In this document: piece after piece, positions 17,682-25,289 of the stretch | Layout of the letters: each line of letters begins with the position of its first letter | How positions within the stretch are numbered: position 1 is the first letter of the stretch | NCBI RefSeq assembly: GCF_000308515.1 | Contig: NZ_BAFV01000015.1 | Coordinates: 179,512 to 243,511 of the forward strand | DNA from: Nocardia carnea NBRC 14403 | GTDB taxonomy: Bacteria; Actinomycetota; Actinomycetes; Mycobacteriales; Mycobacteriaceae | Length of the DNA stretch: 64,000 nucleotides | Direction of reading: 5' to 3' | Made by a program: the position numbers and the translations under genes | The notes under the pieces: generated by a model | What the model was told of the DNA's origin: nothing | What the model saw: the letters and a program-made list of their open reading frames with translations, nothing else | Database searches by the model: none

Positions 17682-18521
17682 TCAGGCGCCGGGGTTTTCC
17701 AGGGCGGCTTGGAAGCGGCGCATACCGCGGATCCAGCGGTCGTAGTCGGATCCCTTGTTGCGGTACATCTGCAGGACTTCCGGGTGCGGGAGGATCAGGA
17801 ATTCCCCGGCCGCAACACCGGCGAGGACTGTGTCGGCGACCTCTTCGGGACTGAGTACGGAGCCCGCGGATTTCACGGCGGTGATCGCCAACCGGCCCGC
17901 TTCGGCGTTGTTCTCGGGGATCATTCCTTCGCGCAGCAAGGCCGTGTCCACGCCCATCGGGCAGATGCAGCTGACGCCGATTCCTTTGTCGCCGTAGGTG
18001 ACCGACAACCATTCCGCGAAGCCGACGGCGGCGTGTTTGGAGACCGAGTACGGTGCGGAGCCGAGTTGGGTGAGAAGGCCGGCGGCGGAGGCGGTGGAGA
18101 CGAAGTAGCCGCTGCCGCGTTCGAGCCAGCCGGGGACGAGGAGGCGGGCGGCGCGGATATGCGCCAGGGTGTTGACCTCGAGGGCGGCCGACCATTGCGC
18201 GTCGGTGCTGTCCAGGCCTGCGCCGCCGCCGATACCGGCGTTGGCGAAGTAGAAGTCGACGGGGCCGAAGGCGGATTCCGCGGCCGCGATCAGTTGCGCG
18301 ATCACGTCGGGATCGGCGGCGTCGCCGCCTGCGGAGATCGCGGCGTCGCCGATCTCGTCCGCGACCTTCGCCGCGGTGGTGGGGTCGAGGTCGGCGACGA
18401 CGACCTTCGCGCCGTGGCCGGCCAGCCCGCGGGCCAGTGCCGCGCCGATACCGGAGCCGCCGCCGGTGACGATGGCGGTCCGGCCGGAGAAGGTGTCGGT
18501 TGCTGTGCCTGAGAGCTCCAT
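17682..18521 (-). CDS. Short-chain dehydrogenase/reductase
   Basis: 279 residues. Cofactor motif TAIVTGGGSGIGAALARGLA (T-G-x-x-x-G-x-G) at residues about 16-35, acidic ADLDP after beta-2, which favours NAD(H), NAG motif (FANAGIGGG), catalytic Ser in VSTASAAG and YSVSKHA with the Tyr and Lys of the active site. Classical SDR length. It reads in the same direction as the Lrp regulator upstream, 45 bases away, so it may be cotranscribed with it. Substrate unknown. Confidence 0.9.
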   Translation of the reverse strand: MELSGTATDTFSGRTAIVTGGGSGIGAALARGLAGHGAKVVVADLDPTTAAKVADEIGDAAISAGGDAADPDVIAQLIAAAESAFGPVDFYFANAGIGGGAGLDSTDAQWSAALEVNTLAHIRAARLLVPGWLERGSGYFVSTASAAGLLTQLGSAPYSVSKHAAVGFAEWLSVTYGDKGIGVSCICPMGVDTALLREGMIPENNAEAGRLAITAVKSAGSVLSPEEVADTVLAGVAAGEFLILPHPEVLQMYRNKGSDYDRWIRGMRRFQAALENPGA

Positions 18522-18566
18522 ATCGGCACCCTATCCCTTACTGCGACACAAGCCTAGGTATGTCGC

Positions 18567-19082
18567 TTAATCACGGTTCGTGGCGGTTCGGTCCGGTTCG
18601 GCCAGGCGGCGCAGCAGGGGGGCGGTGCGCGGGCCCACCAGCTCCTGCATCACCAGTGTCATATTCGTGCGGACCACGCCGGGGATCTTCAGGATCTGCC
18701 CGGCGATCCGATAGAGATCGTCGGCATCGCGGGCGACCACGCGGACCGTGAGATCGGTCGGGCCGGTCATTCCGCAGGCCTCGGTCACTTCCGGTACCTC
18801 GGCCAGTTCGTCGACGACGGCGTCGAGGCGATGCTGATCCACGACCACCGCGACGAATGCGGACAGCCGGTACCCCAGCGCGCGCGGCTGCACCCGGAGT
18901 TCGAAACTACGCAGAACACCGGCGGCTTCCCAGCGCGCGAGCCGGGCCTGCACGGTATTGCGGGAGAGTCCGAGCCGGGCGGCCAGTTCGACCCCCGTGG
19001 CGCGGGGGCTGGCGGTCAGTTCGAGCAGGAGTCGCGCGTCCGTGGCGTCCAATACTGGCTCGGTGCTTTCCTGACTGGTCAT
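18567..19082 (-). CDS. Lrp/AsnC family regulator, likely of the bkd operon
   Basis: 171 residues. N-terminal winged helix: LDATDARLLLELTASPRATG, VELAARLGLSRNTVQARLAR. C-terminal RAM/AsnC ligand domain: GYRLSAFVAVVVDQHRL, EACGMTGPTDLTVRVVARDA, DDLYRIAGQI. It is divergent from the 2-oxoacid dehydrogenase operon, with 144 bases between. In pseudomonads and actinobacteria the divergent Lrp-type BkdR controls such operons in response to branched-chain amino acids. The assignment to the operon is by position. Confidence 0.88.
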   Translation of the reverse strand: MTSQESTEPVLDATDARLLLELTASPRATGVELAARLGLSRNTVQARLARWEAAGVLRSFELRVQPRALGYRLSAFVAVVVDQHRLDAVVDELAEVPEVTEACGMTGPTDLTVRVVARDADDLYRIAGQILKIPGVVRTNMTLVMQELVGPRTAPLLRRLAEPDRTATNRD

Positions 19083-19176
19083 AAAGCGCAGTATGACAGC
19101 AACCGGGGCATTAAAACCGTGCGGAATGCTCAGTTGCCGGATCGAGACTTGCGCAGTTCGCCTAAGCGTGGATGCT

Positions 19177-19194
19177 ATGTGGTGTAGGCCACAT
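19177..19194. promoter_or_regulatory. Inverted repeat in the Lrp-bkd divergent promoter
   Basis: ATGTGG (19177-19182) and CCACAT (19189-19194) form a perfect 6-bp dyad with a 6-base spacer, 33 bases before the E1-alpha start. A TTGCGC at 19149-19154 could be a -35 element. A likely operator for the divergent Lrp protein, unproven. Confidence 0.4.
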
Positions 19195-19226
19195 CAGCGC
19201 GTGACCCGCGTGAGGAGGCGAGGCCG

Positions 19227-20354
19227 ATGCCCGGCACAACCGAGTATCCGGTGCAACTGATCCAGCCCGACGGCGCTCGAGTGCACAACCCGGAATATCA
19301 GGCCTTGGTCGCCGATATCGGGCCGGATGAACTGTGGCAGCTCTACGAAGACCTGGTGGTGAGCCGGCGGATCGATACCGAGGCCGTCGCCCTGGCCCGG
19401 CAGGGGCAGCTCGGTCTGTGGGCGCCGGGGGAGGGGCAGGAAGCCGCGCAGGTCGGTTCGGCACACGCGCTGCAGCCCGACGACTACATCTTCAGCAGTT
19501 ACCGCGAAGCCGCGGTCGCGTACTGCCGCGGCCTGGACCCGGCAGCCATCACCCCGATGTGGCGCGGGGTCGCGCATTCGTCGTGGGACCCGGCGGAGAT
19601 CAATATGACCAACCCGGCGATCGTGGTGGGCGCACAGGGTCTGCACGCCACCGGATACGCCTACGCCGCCCACCTGGATGGTGCGGAGATCGCCACCATC
19701 GCCTATTTCGGTGACGGCGCCACGAGTCAGGGCGATATCGCCGAGGCCCTGACCTTCGCCTCCACCTGGAGTGCCCCGGTGGTGTTCTTCTGCCAGAACA
19801 ACCACTGGGCGATCAGCGAACCCGTACATCTGCAGAGCGCCACCCCGATCGCGCAGCGAGCGGTGGGGCACGGGATCCCGGCGTGCCGGGTGGACGGCAA
19901 CGATGTGCTGGCAGTCCTGGCCGTCACCCGCCGGGCCGCCGCCCGCGCCCGCACCGGCGGCGGGCCCTCCTTCATCGAGGCCATCACCTACCGCATGGGC
20001 CCGCACACCACCGCCGACGACCCGACCCGCTACCGCACCTCCGCGGAAACCGGGGACTGGGCCCGCCGCGACCCGATCCTGCGGATGCGGCGACTACTCG
20101 AACGCGAGGGCCTGTTCGATACGGCCGCGCAGCAGCGGGTGGACGAACGCGCGGACGAGGTGGCGCACCGGATCCGGTCGGCCACGCTCACCATGCCCGA
20201 TCCGGAACCGCTGGAACTGTTCGACCACGTCTACGCGACCCCGCATCCTCTGGTCGCGGCCCAGCGCCGCGACTACGCCGAGTATCTGGCCGACGACCCG
20301 GCCGCCGGCGAGAACGTCGCGCCCACCCTGCGCGAGGAAGGAGTCCGCTCATGA
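19227..20354 (+). CDS. bkdA: Branched-chain 2-oxoacid dehydrogenase E1 alpha subunit
   Basis: 375 residues. It carries the thiamine-diphosphate motif G-D-G (YFGDGATSQGDIAEALTFAS) ending in the conserved NN (FFCQNNHWAIS), the SSYREAAVAYCRG and HATGYAYA segments of the E1-alpha fold, and the phosphorylation-loop-like YRMGPHTTADDPTRYR. With the beta subunit it decarboxylates 2-oxoisovalerate, 2-oxoisocaproate and 2-oxo-3-methylvalerate and passes the acyl group to E2. It could also act on pyruvate; the coupling with an E2 and an Lrp regulator and the downstream valine operon favour branched-chain substrates. GAGGAGG precedes the ATG. Confidence 0.85.
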   Translation: MPGTTEYPVQLIQPDGARVHNPEYQALVADIGPDELWQLYEDLVVSRRIDTEAVALARQGQLGLWAPGEGQEAAQVGSAHALQPDDYIFSSYREAAVAYCRGLDPAAITPMWRGVAHSSWDPAEINMTNPAIVVGAQGLHATGYAYAAHLDGAEIATIAYFGDGATSQGDIAEALTFASTWSAPVVFFCQNNHWAISEPVHLQSATPIAQRAVGHGIPACRVDGNDVLAVLAVTRRAAARARTGGGPSFIEAITYRMGPHTTADDPTRYRTSAETGDWARRDPILRMRRLLEREGLFDTAAQQRVDERADEVAHRIRSATLTMPDPEPLELFDHVYATPHPLVAAQRRDYAEYLADDPAAGENVAPTLREEGVRS

Positions 20355-21325
20355 TCACCACATTCGCCGCGGCGCTCAACGCCGGGTTGCGCACCGCCCT
20401 GGAGGACGACCCCAAGGTGGTGTTGATGGGTGAGGATATCGGCCGGCTGGGTGGTGTGTTCCGGGTGACCGATACGCTGCAGAAGGATTTCGGGGACCGC
20501 CGCGTGATCGATACGCCGCTGGCCGAATCCGGCATCGTGGGCACGGCGTTCGGGATGGCATTGCGCGGCTATCGGCCGGTATGCGAGATCCAGTTCGACG
20601 GTTTCGTCTACCCGGCCTTCGACCAGATCGTCTCGCAGGTGGCCAAAATCCACTACCGGACGCGGGGCAGGGTGACCGCTCCGCTCACGATCCGGATTCC
20701 GTTCGGCGGCGGGATCGGGTCCGTCGAACATCATTCCGAATCGCCGGAGGCATATTTCGCGCATACCGCGGGCCTGCGGGTGGTGTCGCCGAGCAACCCG
20801 GCCGACGCTTATACGATGATCCGCCAGGCGATCGCGCTGGACGATCCGGTGATCTTCTTCGAACCCAAACGCCGCTATTGGGACAAGGCCGAACTCGACC
20901 CCGCGGCAACGGATTCGCTGCCGCTGGACCGGGCGCGAGTATGTGTACCGGGGTCGGACGCAACTCTCGTCGCGTACGGGGGAACGGTCGCCACCGCGGT
21001 ATCCGCGGCGAAAATCGCTACCGAAGAAGGGCTTTCGCTCGAAGTGATCGATCTGCGCAGCCTGGCGCCACTGGATATCGACACCATCGCCGAATCGGTG
21101 GACCGGACCGGCCGGCTGATCGTGGTGCACGAAGCGCCGGTCACCGGCGGAATCGGGGCGGAGATCGCGGCCCGGATCACCGAACGCTGTTTCTACCGAC
21201 TCGAAGCACCGGTCCGGCGGGTCGGTGGATTCGATATTCCCTACCCTCCGGCTAAGCTCGAAAAGCATCACCTGCCCGACCCGGACCGCATCCTGGCGGC
21301 GGTCGACAGCACGCTTGCCGCCTGA
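20351..21325 (+). CDS. bkdB: Branched-chain 2-oxoacid dehydrogenase E1 beta subunit
   Basis: 324 residues. The ATG overlaps the E1-alpha stop (ATGA), so the subunits are translationally coupled for equal dose. Motifs: LMGEDIGRLGGVFRVTDTLQ, TPLAESGIVGTAFGMALRGY (with the catalytic Glu), EIQFDGFVYPAFDQIVSQVA, YRTRGRVTAPLTIRIPFGGG, and the C-terminal transketolase domain (LEVIDLRSLAPLDIDTIAES). The family length is about 325. It forms the alpha2beta2 E1 with the previous gene. Confidence 0.88.
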   Translation: MITTFAAALNAGLRTALEDDPKVVLMGEDIGRLGGVFRVTDTLQKDFGDRRVIDTPLAESGIVGTAFGMALRGYRPVCEIQFDGFVYPAFDQIVSQVAKIHYRTRGRVTAPLTIRIPFGGGIGSVEHHSESPEAYFAHTAGLRVVSPSNPADAYTMIRQAIALDDPVIFFEPKRRYWDKAELDPAATDSLPLDRARVCVPGSDATLVAYGGTVATAVSAAKIATEEGLSLEVIDLRSLAPLDIDTIAESVDRTGRLIVVHEAPVTGGIGAEIAARITERCFYRLEAPVRRVGGFDIPYPPAKLEKHHLPDPDRILAAVDSTLAA

Positions 21326-21363
21326 GTGCCCCGCCACCCTGACGCCAGCCGGAGGTGCCCACC

Positions 21364-22941
21364 GTGGACGATGCCGCTACCGCCGAATCCGGCGAGATCC
21401 TGGAATTCCGGCTGCCCGACCTCGGCGAGGGGCTCACCGACGCCGAACTGCAGAACTGGACCGTCGCCGTCGGCGACGAGGTGGAACTGAACCAGACCAT
21501 CGCCGAGGTGGAAACCGCGAAGGCGGTGGTCGCGCTGCCCTCGCCGTTCGCGGGCACCGTGGTGGAACTGCTCGCCGAACCGGGGTCGACGATCGAGGTG
21601 GGGGCGCCGCTGCTGCGGATCCGGAGCAGCACGCCCGCGCAGGAGGGCAACGGCCGGACGTCGGTGCTGGTGGGCTATGGGCCGGAGACGGAGAATCAGC
21701 CGTCGCGCCGGCGCCGCATGCGTGCCGCGGCATCCGCCCGACCTGCGGAAACCGAGGCCGCCGGGATCGATTACGAGAGTGGGGTCATCGGCGCGGAGGC
21801 GGGGGCTGCGGACGAGACCGCCGCGGCGCCGGTGCAAGGGGCCGGCGCCACCGAGGAAACGGCGGAACCGGTGGGGCGGGCCGGCGCGGAGCATGCGGAG
21901 GGCTCTGCCGGTACCCGCGCTGATGCGGGTGCTCGTTCGCCGGCCGAAACCGCACGGGGTGCTCGGACCGATGCGGTGGCCGGAGGCCGCGCCCCGGCGG
22001 CACCACACGGCGGGGACACCCTCGGCTCGGGGGTCGGCGGCGGGCGGGTCTCCGCCACCCCCGGTGCGCGAAAACTGGCGCGGGAACTGGGAATCGACCT
22101 CTGGTACGTGGCCGGCTCCGGACCGGAAGGCGCGGTCACCGTCGCGGATGTTCGCGGTGCGGTGCCGGTATCGGAACCCGCACCGCGCGAGCGCACCGCC
22201 GAAGAGGTCGCGCGTATCGAACAGCGGGCCGACGGGTCGGCCCGGGAGGAGCGCACGCCGATCTCCGGAATCCGGAAACGGACCGCGGCCGCCATGGTTG
22301 CCAGCGCCCGCACGATCCCGCAGGCATCGACCTCCAGCACGGTCGATATCACGGCGTCGCTGGAACTGCTCGATCATCTGCGCGCCACCAAGACATTCGA
22401 AGGGTTGACTCCCACACCACTCGCCTTGGTCGCGAAATCGGTGCTCGCCGCGCTGTCGGAGTACCCGGGGATCAACACCTACTGGGACGAGGCGAATTCG
22501 GAGATCGTCACCAGGTATTTCGTCAACCTGGGTATCGCGGTGGCCACCGATCGTGGACTGCTCGTACCCAACATCAAAGACGCGCAGACACTGAGCCTGC
22601 GGGAACTGTGCCGGGAGATCGGCTGGCTGGCGCAGACCGCCCGCGACGGCCGGGCGGGCCTGTCCGACCTGCGAGGCGGGACATTCACCATCTCCAATGT
22701 CGGCGTTTTCGGGGTCGAATCGGGAACGCCGCTGGTCAACCCGGGTGAGGCGGCGATTCTGTGTGTCGGCGCGGTGAACTCGCGGCCGTGGGTTTTCCGC
22801 GGTGAGCTGGCCGTACGCTCGGTGGTCACGCTGACGCTGAGTTTCGACCACCGCATGATCGACGGCGAACTCGCGGCCCGGTTCCTGGCCACGGTCGCCG
22901 GCGCGCTGGAAGATCCGCTGACCCTGCTCGCCCGCATCTGA
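21364..22941 (+). CDS. bkdC: Dihydrolipoamide acyltransferase E2 of the complex
   Basis: 525 residues from the GTG at 21364, which has GGAGG 8 bases upstream; a GTG at 21355 would overlap that site. Lipoyl domain at residues 12-85 with the lipoylated Lys53 in VETAKAVVALPSP. Long Ala/Gly/Glu/Arg linker. Peripheral subunit-binding domain (SATPGARKLARELGID, GPEGAVTVADVRGAV). Catalytic domain with FDHRMIDG (His and Asp of the H-x-x-x-D-G site). A single lipoyl domain fits the branched-chain type. No E3 gene follows, so lipoamide dehydrogenase must come from elsewhere. Confidence 0.87.
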   Translation: MDDAATAESGEILEFRLPDLGEGLTDAELQNWTVAVGDEVELNQTIAEVETAKAVVALPSPFAGTVVELLAEPGSTIEVGAPLLRIRSSTPAQEGNGRTSVLVGYGPETENQPSRRRRMRAAASARPAETEAAGIDYESGVIGAEAGAADETAAAPVQGAGATEETAEPVGRAGAEHAEGSAGTRADAGARSPAETARGARTDAVAGGRAPAAPHGGDTLGSGVGGGRVSATPGARKLARELGIDLWYVAGSGPEGAVTVADVRGAVPVSEPAPRERTAEEVARIEQRADGSAREERTPISGIRKRTAAAMVASARTIPQASTSSTVDITASLELLDHLRATKTFEGLTPTPLALVAKSVLAALSEYPGINTYWDEANSEIVTRYFVNLGIAVATDRGLLVPNIKDAQTLSLRELCREIGWLAQTARDGRAGLSDLRGGTFTISNVGVFGVESGTPLVNPGEAAILCVGAVNSRPWVFRGELAVRSVVTLTLSFDHRMIDGELAARFLATVAGALEDPLTLLARI

Positions 22942-23045
22942 GCACGCCCGCCGGTAGATGAATTCTCCGGTGGCCGCATGGACGCGGCAGACCACGCGCG
23001 CGTACGGTGAAAAAACTGTTCCAGACTCTTGGACGAGGAGCTGCG

Positions 23046-23861
23046 TTGAACGCGGTACTGATCTCGGCTGAAGAACTCCGGGAATCAACGGAAGAAAACC
23101 TGCGCCTGCTGGATGTCCGCTGGCAACTGGGTGACCCGGAGGGGCCACAGCAGTACCAGAACGGACATATCCCGGGCGCGGTGTTCGTCGATCTCGACAC
23201 CGAACTCGCCGCATTACCCACACCGGCCCAGGGCCGGCACCCGCTGCCGGACCCCGAGCAGCTCCAGAAATGCGCCCGCAGCTGGGGCCTGTGCGCGGGA
23301 GACCCGGTGGTGGTCTACGACGCGCTCGGCGGTATGTCGGCCGCGCGGGCGTGGTGGCTGCTGCGCTGGGCCGGGATCACCGATGTGCGCATCCTCGACG
23401 GCGGGCTGCCCGCGTGGCTGCGCAGCGGCGGTGCCCTGGCGACCGGGGTGGAACCGGACCCCGAACTCGGCGATATCGAACTCGATCCCGGCCGGCTGCC
23501 GGTGATCGACGCCGATGCGGCCGCCCGCTGGGAAGGTGTGCTGATCGATGCCCGCGCCGCCGAGCGGTATCGCGGCGAACAAGAACCCGTGGATCCTCGG
23601 GCCGGGCACATTCCCGGCGCGATCAGTGCCCCGACCAGTGAGAACCTCGGCGAGGACGGATGCTTTCTGCCGGCCGAACTGCTGCGCCGGCGATACCACG
23701 ACCTCGGCGACGAACCGGTCGCGGTGTACTGCGGATCGGGAATCACCGCCGCGCATGCGATCGCGGCACTCGCGGTGGTGGGCGTGGAGGCGGCCCTGTA
23801 TCCGGGTTCGTGGTCGCAGTGGGCGCACGATTCGAAACGGCCCGTGGCGACAGGAGCCTGA
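23046..23861 (+). CDS. Sulfurtransferase (two rhodanese domains)
   Basis: 271 residues from a TTG start with AGGAG five bases upstream; an upstream GTG at 23007 would add 13 residues with no family match. Two rhodanese modules: the first, inactive (LLDVRWQLG, HIPGAVFVDLDTELA), the second with active Cys229 in VYCGSGITAAH. CGSGIT fits the mercaptopyruvate/thiosulfate sulfurtransferase group. Cytoplasmic. Likely role: moving sulfane sulfur from 3-mercaptopyruvate or thiosulfate to cyanide or thiols. Confidence 0.88.
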   Translation: MNAVLISAEELRESTEENLRLLDVRWQLGDPEGPQQYQNGHIPGAVFVDLDTELAALPTPAQGRHPLPDPEQLQKCARSWGLCAGDPVVVYDALGGMSAARAWWLLRWAGITDVRILDGGLPAWLRSGGALATGVEPDPELGDIELDPGRLPVIDADAAARWEGVLIDARAAERYRGEQEPVDPRAGHIPGAISAPTSENLGEDGCFLPAELLRRRYHDLGDEPVAVYCGSGITAAHAIAALAVVGVEAALYPGSWSQWAHDSKRPVATGA

Positions 23862-23881
23862 TCGGGCGGTGGTCGAGGCCC

Positions 23882-24589
23882 TCAGTCGCACCGTGCCGTG
23901 ATATCGCGCAGTACTTCGTGGTCCGCTCCGGTTACCGGGAGCTGATAGCGCACGGCGACGGTGAGGTATCTGCCCGCGTAGTAGCAGTGCCCCGGACGCG
24001 ACGGTGGTAACCATTCGGCGGGTGTGCTGTCGCTTTTATCGGTATTGGTCGCGCGGTCGGTGACCTGCAGGTTGTAGTCGATATCGTTCGCGAAGCGGAT
24101 GCGCTGTGCCGATGACCAGGCGGCGGCGCCCATATCCCAGGCGGCGGCCAGCGGATAGATATGGTCCACGGGTAGCTGCTGAGCGTTTTCCTTGCTGAAC
24201 ACCATCCGGTTGCCGGTGTACGGATCCGCCAGGACGCCGGACTGCACGACGCAGCCCCCGGTGCCCGGCCGGTACGCGATTTCCACCAGCTGCCTGGCGA
24301 GGACATTGTTCCGGGTATCGCAGCCGTCGTGACCGCCCGGCCCGTCGTGATCATCGGACCAGGCCGGCCCGAAAACGCAACCCTGCCCGGAACCGCAATC
24401 ACGCTCGTAGCCGCCGGGGTGCGGGCGTTCGGGAACCACCCGGACCGCGGCGAGGAGTTGTTCGAGCTGGGCGCGCCCGGGGCTACCCGGTGCGGGCCGC
24501 AGGCCCGGCGGTACCGCGCAGGCGGTGAGCAGACCGAACAAGCAGGCGGCGAGCAGTGCGGAAACCGTGTGAATCTTCCCCCGTGTCAT
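23882..24589 (-). CDS. Secreted HNH endonuclease (DUF1524-like)
   Basis: 235 residues. Signal peptide (HTVSALLAACLFGLLTACAV) with lipobox LTAC, so probably a lipoprotein. The nuclease part has ERDCGSGQGCVFGPAW, DGCDTRNNVLARQL, VDHIYPLAAAWDMGA (the D-H of the HNH/beta-beta-alpha metal site) and RIRFANDIDYNLQVTD with the Asn. This is the secreted DUF1524 HNH family common in actinobacteria, involved in degrading extracellular DNA. It is convergent with the sulfurtransferase gene with 20 bases between. An overlapping GTG one codon earlier is an alternative start. Confidence 0.87.
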   Translation of the reverse strand: MTRGKIHTVSALLAACLFGLLTACAVPPGLRPAPGSPGRAQLEQLLAAVRVVPERPHPGGYERDCGSGQGCVFGPAWSDDHDGPGGHDGCDTRNNVLARQLVEIAYRPGTGGCVVQSGVLADPYTGNRMVFSKENAQQLPVDHIYPLAAAWDMGAAAWSSAQRIRFANDIDYNLQVTDRATNTDKSDSTPAEWLPPSRPGHCYYAGRYLTVAVRYQLPVTGADHEVLRDITARCD

Positions 24590-24640
24590 CACGGTTACCG
24601 GTATACCCGAGGGCGCCGACAGTTTCCGGCGCCCGGTGGA

Positions 24641-25003
24641 TCACAGCCAGGCGCGGGCCAGCAGTTCGTCGTTGTCGACCCCGCTGCGACGCGGTGGGAA
24701 ACGCGTGGCGACCAAGGATTCGATATGCACCCCGTCGTGGCCGATCACCCAGGATCCACCGCTGTCGAGACATTCGGCGATCTTGGCGAAGGCCGTGAGC
24801 AGGAAGGTGATGGCATCCTCGGGCCGGTCGGTGTGGGCGAGCCGCTGCGATTCGCCGGGCCGGGACAGATCCAGCCAGACACCGCATTGGCCGTCCAGCC
24901 GCATGCCGACGATCTTGCCGGCATCCACGAAGGTGAACTTCCGCCGTTCCCAGGGTGTGGTCGGCGTATAGCTCTGCTCGAGAACCTGGAGCAGAATTGT
25001 CAT
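24641..25003 (-). CDS. Conserved small protein of unknown function
   Basis: 120 residues with GGAGG before the ATG. MTILLQVLEQSYTPTTPWER, FTFVDAGKIVGMRLDGQCGV, LLTAFAKIAECLDSGGSWVI, GHDGVHIESLVATRFPPRR. It reads like an all-alpha/beta cytoplasmic protein with one conserved-looking Gly/Asp loop, and I cannot place it in a family. It is separated by 51 bases from the HNH gene on the same strand and is divergent from the SNF2 helicase gene. Confidence 0.55.
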   Translation of the reverse strand: MTILLQVLEQSYTPTTPWERRKFTFVDAGKIVGMRLDGQCGVWLDLSRPGESQRLAHTDRPEDAITFLLTAFAKIAECLDSGGSWVIGHDGVHIESLVATRFPPRRSGVDNDELLARAWL

Positions 25004-25289
25004 ACTGCTGCCCTCCGCTGTTCGATGACGCCGCTGTGTGCTGTGGGGACCGCTGTTCCAGGGCCGGTGGGCGCCGCCTGCCGCATGCCGCTGCCGGACA
25101 GCTCGCCCGGTGCGGGCCCCGCCCGGCGGGCGTGGATGGCGGATAACAGCGGTGACCAGCGGATATTTCCCAGTATGTGCCGTTGTGGGGGATAAATCCA
25201 GAAATGGCCCGGCGTGCCGGAGTGGGGTCCGGACGGGAGTGGGTGGGGACGGTTCACGGCGTGTCGGACCAGGCTGATTTGATGGGGCA

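Noticed and set aside
21355..21363. GTG at 21355 as start of the E2 gene
   Set aside because: It overlaps the GGAGG that would be its own ribosome-binding site; the GTG at 21364 has proper spacing.
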